DNA of 14,682 nt. Source: CAWFKW01 sp964568655 (lineage in GTDB: Bacteria; Bacteroidota; Ignavibacteria; Tepidaquicellales; OLB5). Location of the stretch: the NCBI GenBank assembly GCA_964568655.1, contig CAZMRG010000082.1, forward strand, positions 1-14,682, written 5' to 3'. Position numbers and translations under genes: made by a program. Of the stretch, positions 7,015 through 12,253 are shown piece after piece. Below the pieces are notes generated by a model. That model did not search any database. It was not told where the DNA came from and saw nothing but the letters and a program-made list of their open reading frames with translations. How positions within the stretch are numbered: the first letter of the stretch is position 1; each line of letters starts with the position of its first letter.

Positions 7015-7360
7015 TCGTTTTTTGTTCAAGATGGGCGTCTAAACGCACCATCAGTTCCCGAATCCTGGACTTTAACTGTGATTTATCATCAGTCGAAATC
7101 TTGTTCTTTTTTTCGTCCAGAAGCCTGTTCTTAAGCTCTGTAATTTCTCTGTCTTTATTTAGCAGTTCCGAATTCTTGTTTGTCTGGTCTATCTTGATTT
7201 CGGAAATTATGCGTTCAAATTCTTTAACCTTTTCTTTAAGTAATTGGTTCTCGTCTCTGACATTGTTATACTTATCCGCTAATATCTTAACCTTCGCGAA
7301 CAGTTTTTCCAGTTCGTTCTTTAATCCCAAATCGTTAACTTTCAAAACTGCATTTTCCAT
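7001..7360 (-). CDS. Small coiled-coil protein encoded upstream of zapA
   Basis: The product has 119 residues, nearly all predicted helix rich in Lys, Glu, Asn and Leu with heptad-like spacing from about residue 12 to 112, and no membrane segment or signal. It starts 12 bases after the pheT stop and lies ahead of zapA, so it belongs to the same transcription unit. Coiled-coil partners of ZapA are known: ZapB in E. coli, and ZauP, encoded directly upstream of zapA in Caulobacter. By position and shape this could be a functional counterpart, but coiled coils resemble each other and no specific family motif is visible. The protein is probably real, because its size, tight spacing and start fit the operon. 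Confidence 0.75.
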   Translation of the reverse strand: MENAVLKVNDLGLKNELEKLFAKVKILADKYNNVRDENQLLKEKVKEFERIISEIKIDQTNKNSELLNKDREITELKNRLLDEKKNKISTDDKSQLKSRIRELMVRLDAHLEQKTNNNF

Positions 7361-7372
7361 TATTTTCTTAAC

Positions 7373-7726
7373 TTACTTTCTTAATTCAGCGTTTAGTTTT
7401 TTACTTAGATTTTTAATTATTTTATCCTGTACTGAATTTACTTCTTCATTTGTCAGCGTTTTCTCGTCAGATTGAAACGCCAACGCATAAGTATAACTTA
7501 TCTTGTCAGAATCTTTCTCTCCGAACTTATACAAATCATACAATCTTAAACTTCTCAGCATTCCGTTCGGGGCGCTTGCCCTTATAGCCTCTTCTATCTC
7601 ACCCTGTTTCACTTCTTTTGGAACCACTATTGAGATGTCCCTTAAAACCATCGGGAAATTTGAGTACAGCTTAAATTCCCTTTTCCGGGAGCTGAGTTTT
7701 TCCAGCTTTTCTAAAGTAACTCGCAT
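7373..7726 (-). CDS. pheT: PheT C-terminal FDX-ACB domain, separated by a frameshift
   Basis: This frame carries the last part of phenylalanyl-tRNA synthetase beta. The stretch YSNFPMVLRDISIVVP and LRSLRLYDLYKF followed by SYTYALAFQSDEKTLTNEEVN is the ferredoxin-fold anticodon-binding domain (about 95 residues) that ends normal PheT proteins. The ATG at 7726 is probably not a true start: the first codons are in the linker before the domain, and the upstream frame ends in the same linker at 7711. The two frames overlap by 16 bases. Joining them by a -1 shift gives about 800 residues, the normal PheT length. If the two pieces are truly separate products, this one alone would be only a tRNA-contact domain. 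Confidence 0.85.
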   Translation of the reverse strand: MRVTLEKLEKLSSRKREFKLYSNFPMVLRDISIVVPKEVKQGEIEEAIRASAPNGMLRSLRLYDLYKFGEKDSDKISYTYALAFQSDEKTLTNEEVNSVQDKIIKNLSKKLNAELRK

Positions 7727-9768
7727 ACAATCACCGGTTTTTCAATATCAAATGACTTCAAATAACTATCAGAAAACTTAATAATTCTCGCAAATAACTC
7801 ATTTTTAACTTTGTATTCAACCTCAAAATCAACGTTCCCGGTGTAATTATAATAATTTATGTTGTAATTATCAACATTTAATTTTTCAAGTAACGCTTGA
7901 ACTTCTCCCTTTAAGTCCAAAACATCAAAATACCTTACTTTTTGGTCAAAAGATTGTTGGTCGCTTTCTCCCGCTAAAGTGAGCATTAAGCGTTTTTTCT
8001 CTTTTATCTCTCCATTTTCATCAACCGAGAAGGTATTTCCGACCTCAAAGAATTTCAGTGAATTAGCTGAAAAATCGAAATTGTTCTTTACAGCTCCTAA
8101 AGCGCCTATAAACAAATTTGTTCTTAAAACATTCATTTCAGAGCTTGGAGGCTGAACTAATTTAAGGAAATTATCGCCAATTACTTTCTCTCTGTTACCA
8201 TCAAGAAGTGAATTGCTGATTATTTCCTTAAAACCACGTCCAACAAAATGCTGCCTGATGCGATTCACGAAATCAAAATCCTCTGTTGTAAAATCCCTTA
8301 TATCATTGGATAAATTATGATATTCTGCATCCGTTATCTTTTCATATCCATATAATCTTAAGACTTCTTCAATCAAATCGGCTTCCCTAAGCAAATCTTC
8401 CGACCTGAAGCTGGGGATTTGGAATACCTGCATATCGTTCTCTTCTTTAACGCACTTAATCCCTATGCCTTCAAGAAGTTCTTTTGACTCAACTAAAGAA
8501 AATTCTATTCCGGTTAGTTTGTTCAGGTAACTATTTCTTAAAGGAACATGTAACGATTCTTTTTTCTTCGGAAAATTATCTAACATCCCGCTAACAATCT
8601 CACCTCCGCCTAACGATGCCATTAAATCAGCGGCTCTTTTGCAGGCCCATTCAGTTTTTTCGATATCAACGCCGCGCTCGAATCTGTAGGATGAATCAGT
8701 AAGCAAACCAAGAGCTTTTGAAGATTTCCTTGTCAGCACCGGATCAAAATATGCGCTTTCGATAAACACGTTTGTTGTGCTGTCTTTAATTTCGGAATTA
8801 GCGCCACCCATTATTCCTGCAAGAGCGACCGGTTTTTCAGCGTCGCAAATCAAAAGAATGTTTTCGTTCAGTTCACGTTCTTTACCGTCAAGCGTCACAA
8901 ATTTTTTAGTTGAACCGGCGTTTTTAACTATAATTTTTTTTCCGCCTATAAAATCGTAATCAAATGCATGAAGCGGCTGACCGCACTCCATCATAACATA
9001 ATTTGTAATATCAACAATATTATTAATTGGACGCAAACCGACTGCGGTTAAATATTTTTTCAGCCAGTCGGGCGACTCGGCAACCTTAACACCCTTAACC
9101 AATGAACCGCAATACCTATTGCATCCGTCCGGATTTTCAATCTCAATGCTTATATATTTACTAATTTCATTTCCGTCGAAAGAGTTTTTTATTTCAGGTT
9201 CCTTTACCGGATGTTTCAAAATAAAGGAAGCTTCTCTTGCGACGCCAATATGCGATAACAAATCGCCGCGGTTCGGAGTTATTCCAATATCTATAACCAC
9301 ATCATCCTGTCCAAGATACTCAGCAAACGAACTGCCTAAAGCTGCGCCGTCTTTCAATACCATTATTCCGGAATGGTCTTCTCCCAGATTCAATTCTTTA
9401 GCAGAGCATATCATACCCTCTGAAACTTCACCGCGTATTTTTGATTTCTTTATTTCAAATCCGCCGTTAGGAACAACCGCGCCAATGAGAGCAACACAGA
9501 CTGTTTGTCCCGCATCAACATTTGGGGCTCCGCAAACAATATTTAATATTTCAGGACCGCCAACATCTACTTTACAAACGCTTAATTTATCCGCATTTGT
9601 ATGTTTCTGTCTTTCGAGAACTTTCCCGATTACGAAATTCTTAAGTAAATCAGCCTGATTTTCAACGCTTTCCAGGTCGAAGCCAATACCGATAAGCTTT
9701 TTTATCAGCTCATCTGCAGGAATATTAATTTTAACGTAATCTTTTAACCAATTAATAGAAATTTTCAT
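7711..9768 (-). CDS. pheT: Phenylalanine-tRNA ligase beta subunit, main part (frameshifted before its last domain)
   Basis: PheT joins PheS in a heterotetramer that charges tRNA-Phe. The start MKISINWLKDYV at ATG 9768 is canonical; an in-frame TTG at 9777 is less likely. Domains in order are the tRNA-binding OB fold (about 40-150, with the HTNADKLSVCKVDVG motif), the B3/B4 editing domain (about 206-380, with INNIVDITNYVMMECGQPLHAFD), the B5 domain, and the catalytic-like core with LREADLIEEVLRLYGYEKI. The frame stops at TAG 7711 just after PVIVCELL, about 115 residues short. The missing FDX-ACB domain follows in the -1 frame. No pheS is adjacent, which is common in this group. The upstream region has a terminator-like hairpin and a TAnnTTTG box close to the ATG. 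Confidence 0.93.
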   Translation of the reverse strand: MKISINWLKDYVKINIPADELIKKLIGIGFDLESVENQADLLKNFVIGKVLERQKHTNADKLSVCKVDVGGPEILNIVCGAPNVDAGQTVCVALIGAVVPNGGFEIKKSKIRGEVSEGMICSAKELNLGEDHSGIMVLKDGAALGSSFAEYLGQDDVVIDIGITPNRGDLLSHIGVAREASFILKHPVKEPEIKNSFDGNEISKYISIEIENPDGCNRYCGSLVKGVKVAESPDWLKKYLTAVGLRPINNIVDITNYVMMECGQPLHAFDYDFIGGKKIIVKNAGSTKKFVTLDGKERELNENILLICDAEKPVALAGIMGGANSEIKDSTTNVFIESAYFDPVLTRKSSKALGLLTDSSYRFERGVDIEKTEWACKRAADLMASLGGGEIVSGMLDNFPKKKESLHVPLRNSYLNKLTGIEFSLVESKELLEGIGIKCVKEENDMQVFQIPSFRSEDLLREADLIEEVLRLYGYEKITDAEYHNLSNDIRDFTTEDFDFVNRIRQHFVGRGFKEIISNSLLDGNREKVIGDNFLKLVQPPSSEMNVLRTNLFIGALGAVKNNFDFSANSLKFFEVGNTFSVDENGEIKEKKRLMLTLAGESDQQSFDQKVRYFDVLDLKGEVQALLEKLNVDNYNINYYNYTGNVDFEVEYKVKNELFARIIKFSDSYLKSFDIEKPVIVCELL

Positions 9769-9774
9769 GATGCA

Positions 9775-9782
9775 CAAAGATA
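9775..9782 (-). promoter_or_regulatory. TAnnTTTG box six bases before the pheT ATG
   Basis: The minus strand reads TATCTTTG, then six bases, then the ATG at 9768. It matches the Bacteroidota -7 consensus. At 19 bases upstream the -33 position reads TTTT rather than TTTG. If used, transcription would start at or next to the start codon, giving a leaderless mRNA; no Shine-Dalgarno is visible, which fits. Confidence 0.35.
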
Positions 9783-9800
9783 AATAAGTGTGAATTAACT

Positions 9801-9825
9801 AAAAAGGTGAGAAACTCTCACCTTT
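9801..9825 (-). terminator. Terminator-like hairpin upstream of pheT
   Basis: On the minus strand AAAGGTGAGA (9825-9816) pairs with TCTCACCTTT (9812-9803) over a three-base loop, and the T run continues to 9801. It lies about 33 bases before the pheT ATG. It could end readthrough from the DUF2569 gene about 280 bases upstream, or act as an attenuator if transcription starts further up. No T-box or leader peptide was seen, so the first is simpler. Confidence 0.6.
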
Positions 9826-9894
9826 AATGGATTTGAATATCAGATATTTATTTTTTAAAACAATATTTTGACTGTTTTTATTCTTCTAATAATA

Positions 9895-10044
9895 AATTGC
9901 CACTACCTTCAGGTAGTGGTTTAAAACAATATAAAAAATGGGCTTCAGCCCATAATTCTTTTGTTAGGGGCTAAAGCCCCTTCTCTTTGATTATTGTACC
10001 CCACGACCTAAAGGTCGCCTGCCTGCTGCAGGCAGGTGGCAATT
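9895..10044. repeat. Cluster of four palindromes bounded by inverted repeats, one with a nested palindrome
   Basis: The gap between the DUF2569 gene and pheT (9769-10106) has no ORF worth calling. It holds AATTGCCAC at 9895-9903 and its reverse complement GTGGCAATT at 10036-10044. Between and including them are four hairpins: 9900-9919 (CCACTACCT-TC-AGGTAGTGG), 9938-9953 (ATGGGCT-TC-AGCCCAT), 9966-9981 (AGGGGCT-AA-AGCCCCT) and 10001-10039 (CCACGACCT-AA-AGGTCG..TGG). The last is interrupted by CCTGCCTGC-T-GCAGGCAGG at 10018-10036. None has a T run. They look like dispersed intergenic repeats of unknown role. Confidence 0.8.
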
Positions 10045-10106
10045 AATAGATCTTAAATTCACTTAACCGCAAAAAAACAATATCAATAAAAAAATTGGAT
10101 CGAATA

Positions 10107-10565
10107 TTAATATACAAACGTCAGCTTCACCCTCTTAGAAATTTTTAAATAGACGATCAACACCGCTGCAATGACTACACTGAAAATCAGTTTTTGCAGG
10201 ATTGCATCCGAATAGCCTGAGATGGGGCCGAAATAGAAATAGGAAAAGCACTCCGAAACAATTTCAAATGATAAAGTAATTATCATCAGCGACGGGAAGT
10301 TCTTCCATTTCTTAAAGAAAATATAGAATAAAACAAACATCAGTATCATAAAAACTATGCTTGCAACAAGCTCGAAATAAACAAATGTTACATACATTCC
10401 TGTGTTCGGGTTGGAGCCCATAGCCGCTATCAGCTTATCCTTTTCTTTAACCAATCCCCAGAATAACTGCGCATTTTTAACCCACATAATAGCGTTAAAT
10501 ATAATATAAGCCTGAACCAGTATCAGCCAGCCGCCAAGGATCTTTGTATTAATTTCTTTTGCCAT
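10107..10565 (-). CDS. DUF2569-family membrane protein with four helices
   Basis: The product is a 152-residue integral membrane protein of unknown function. Four hydrophobic helices lie at about 10-28, 58-84, 92-110 and 124-142. The start, with GGWLILVQAYIIFN, and the end, YLKISKRVKLTFVY, match DUF2569 (PF10754), which opens with a GGWL motif and closes with an S-K-R-V-K-x-T-F pattern. The length is typical. It appears to be a single gene on the minus strand, with a terminator from the upstream secreted-protein gene ahead of it. No Shine-Dalgarno is visible; a TAnnTTTG box lies five bases before the ATG. The family has no established activity, so no role is assigned. Confidence 0.8.
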   Translation of the reverse strand: MAKEINTKILGGWLILVQAYIIFNAIMWVKNAQLFWGLVKEKDKLIAAMGSNPNTGMYVTFVYFELVASIVFMILMFVLFYIFFKKWKNFPSLMIITLSFEIVSECFSYFYFGPISGYSDAILQKLIFSVVIAAVLIVYLKISKRVKLTFVY

Positions 10566-10570
10566 AAGAG

Positions 10571-10578
10571 CAAAACTA
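10571..10578 (-). promoter_or_regulatory. TAnnTTTG box five bases before the DUF2569 ATG
   Basis: The minus strand reads TAGTTTTG followed by five bases and the ATG at 10565. TTTC lies 19 bases upstream of the box, one mismatch from the TTTG -33 consensus. This would give a leaderless or nearly leaderless transcript, in line with the absent ribosome binding site. Confidence 0.4.
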
Positions 10579-10608
10579 CTTTAAAATTCAGATTATTGAA
10601 AGAGAAAT

Positions 10609-10638
10609 AAAAAAGGCGGATTAGACTTTCCGCCTTTT
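10609..10638 (-). terminator. Intrinsic terminator downstream of the secreted propeller gene
   Basis: On the minus strand AAAAGGCGGA (10638-10629) pairs perfectly with TCCGCCTTTT (10620-10611) over an eight-base loop, and the T run continues to 10609. It lies 114 bases after the stop of the gene ending at 10752, leaving a long structured 3' leader in between. Confidence 0.8.
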
Positions 10639-10645
10639 CATTGAA

Positions 10646-10740
10646 CGCTCCGCCGTGGTGCAGCGGAATTGAATTGTTATGAGGCCCGACCGGAGGTATT
10701 GGTAACAGGCTTTTCCCTCTTCCGAAAAGGGCATAACAAT
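10646..10740 (-). other. Structured 3' untranslated region of the propeller gene
   Basis: The stretch between the stop codon at 10752 and the terminator contains a nine-base stem, ATTGTTATG (10673-10681) with CATAACAAT (10732-10740). It encloses a smaller stem, CTTTTC (10710-10715) with GAAAAG (10724-10729). TCCGC (10649-10653) can pair with GCGGA (10663-10667). A TTG-started frame of 74 codons crosses it but looks like chance. It matches no riboswitch class I recognise. Confidence 0.45.
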
Positions 10741-10751
10741 GGAACAAAATC

Positions 10752-12038
10752 TTATTTTATCAGATTCATCTTCTTTGCCGCAACAAAGCTTCCCGCGGTG
10801 AGTTTATAGAAGTAAACGCCGCTTGAAAGATTTGACGCGTCGAAATTAGATTCGTATGAACCCGGATTCAAACGCTCGTTAACAACAACTGCAACTTCCC
10901 TGCCCAGCTCATCATAAACCGTTAAACGAACATCAACCGCGCCGCTAAGTCCGGAGCTTGGAATATCAAATTTAATTGTCGTTGACGGGTTAAACGGATT
11001 TGGATAATTCTGGTTCAGGCTGAATTGTTTAGGAACAGTATTGGATACAGGTACAACGCCAAGAGGCAATCCTACTGCTTTTGAAATACCTCCATTGCTT
11101 CTGACAGCGTACATAGTTCCAACGCCATTCCTTGATTTGCCAATATGGTCGTAATTTCCTGCAGGCGCAGTGTACTGAGTTGACCATGTAGCGCCGTCAT
11201 TACTTGAAAAATACACTATACTTGCAAGCCTGGTCACCCACCAGTATGAACCGTATCCTGTAATACCGGTTATATTTCCTGTTCCCGGTAATGAGCCTGT
11301 TGTTGCCGTCCATGCCAATCCGGCATTGGTCGTAAGCATTGTGTTTGTTCCGCCGGTCATTCCGTTGGTGGACGAATTGAACCAAATTGCGTAATCGCTG
11401 GCCTGCCCTGTTGTGGGTTCAGTTCCCCATAGGATCAGATTTGTGCTTTTATAAATGCGTGTGTTGGCTGTGCCAAACCAAACAGCCTGTGATACATTAT
11501 CAAAAAAGAATGCGTTGTTATATCCTGCTTCAGTGCCTGCCTGTGGCAGATAGAACTGGGTCGAGTCCCATGTTACTCCGCCGGTTATTGTTCCCCACAA
11601 AGACCATCTTCCGCCAACTGGGTCGCCGACCATAAACCCGGCTGCAGCATTTCCCATCCAGATCGCATCGATAAATCCGGTATTCTGAGTAAACACCTGG
11701 GTCCAGGTTCCCCCGCCGTTAGATGTTCTGTAAACGAAAGTAGCGGTTGCCGATGAACCGGTAACAAGCGCTGTGTTTGCGTCTGTTCCGAATATGTTAT
11801 AAAGATCCAAAGTTGTTGGTATAGGCGCAGCTCCAACGCTTAACCAGTTGGTTCCGCCGTTAGTTGTACGCAAAACTGTTCCGCCATTGCCGCATACCCA
11901 AACATTGTTATCATCATAAGCGGAAATTGAATTCAACGAGATTCCCGTAGCGGGCTGTGTTTGTTCGGTCCAAGTTTGTGAGAATGAAATTCCATGCAAT
12001 AATAATAAGGCTCCTACTAAATAATAAATTTTGTTCAT
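10752..12038 (-). CDS. Secreted Ycf48/BNR-type beta-propeller with T9SS sorting domain
   Basis: This is a secreted or cell-surface protein. A signal peptide covers residues 1-20 (MNKIYYLVGALLLLHGISFS, cleavage before QTW). The body has repeats of the BNR/Ycf48 kind, each with a strand followed by T/S-N-x-G-x-T-W: RTTNGGTNW (57-65), RTSNGGGTW (104-112), GTITGGVTW (149-157), LTTNAGLAW (235-243) and FSSNDGATW (277-285). This predicts a beta propeller. The C-terminal 90 residues are a Por/T9SS sorting domain: QNYPNPFNPSTTIKFDIP (343-360), YDELGREV and SSGVYFYKL, ending AAKKMNLIK. Such domains direct export through the outer membrane and are cleaved or anchored. The ligand is unknown. A GGGGG run three to four bases before the ATG stands in for a Shine-Dalgarno. 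Confidence 0.9.
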   Translation of the reverse strand: MNKIYYLVGALLLLHGISFSQTWTEQTQPATGISLNSISAYDDNNVWVCGNGGTVLRTTNGGTNWLSVGAAPIPTTLDLYNIFGTDANTALVTGSSATATFVYRTSNGGGTWTQVFTQNTGFIDAIWMGNAAAGFMVGDPVGGRWSLWGTITGGVTWDSTQFYLPQAGTEAGYNNAFFFDNVSQAVWFGTANTRIYKSTNLILWGTEPTTGQASDYAIWFNSSTNGMTGGTNTMLTTNAGLAWTATTGSLPGTGNITGITGYGSYWWVTRLASIVYFSSNDGATWSTQYTAPAGNYDHIGKSRNGVGTMYAVRSNGGISKAVGLPLGVVPVSNTVPKQFSLNQNYPNPFNPSTTIKFDIPSSGLSGAVDVRLTVYDELGREVAVVVNERLNPGSYESNFDASNLSSGVYFYKLTAGSFVAAKKMNLIK

Positions 12039-12045
12039 TTTACCC

Positions 12046-12057
12046 CCTAAATTTAGG
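12046..12057. promoter_or_regulatory. Perfect 12-bp palindrome in the leader of the propeller gene
   Basis: CCTAAATTTAGG is self-complementary with no spacer and begins eight bases upstream of the ATG at 12038, overlapping the G run likely to serve in ribosome binding. It could be an operator or a chance AT-rich palindrome; there is no second copy nearby. Confidence 0.3.
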
Positions 12058-12180
12058 ATTTAATTGCAAAAAATTAACCCAATAGTAACGATAACTCAAT
12101 ACTCCTTTACCGTGATTATTTATTTTTGCTCTAATTTAAGTTCTTGTGGTATTTGAGGTTGTATGGCCTAAGTTAAAGCA

Positions 12181-12209
12181 AAACTGACCGCTTGAGCGGT
12201 CAGTTGCCT
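12181..12209 (-). terminator. Strong hairpin after the large secreted protein gene
   Basis: AACTGACCGC (12182-12191) and GCGGTCAGTT (12196-12205) form a perfect ten-base stem over TTGA. On the minus strand, four T bases counted from the end of the stem and then GCTTT follow, a weak but usable terminator tail. It lies about 48 bases after the stop at 12254. The rest of the 12039-12253 gap shows no gene. Confidence 0.6.
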
Positions 12210-12253
12210 TAAAATCAGGTGTTATTCAGGTATTTCGTAGAAATTACTTCTGA

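Noticed and set aside
9119..9658. Plus-strand 179-codon frame opposite pheT
   Set aside because: It lies wholly antisense to conserved OB-fold and B3/B4 coding sequence, has Ser/Pro-rich shadow composition and no family features.
10523..10747. Minus-strand 74-codon frame between the propeller and DUF2569 genes
   Set aside because: It starts at a TTG, overlaps the real DUF2569 start, crosses a terminator and structured DNA, and has no recognisable domain.
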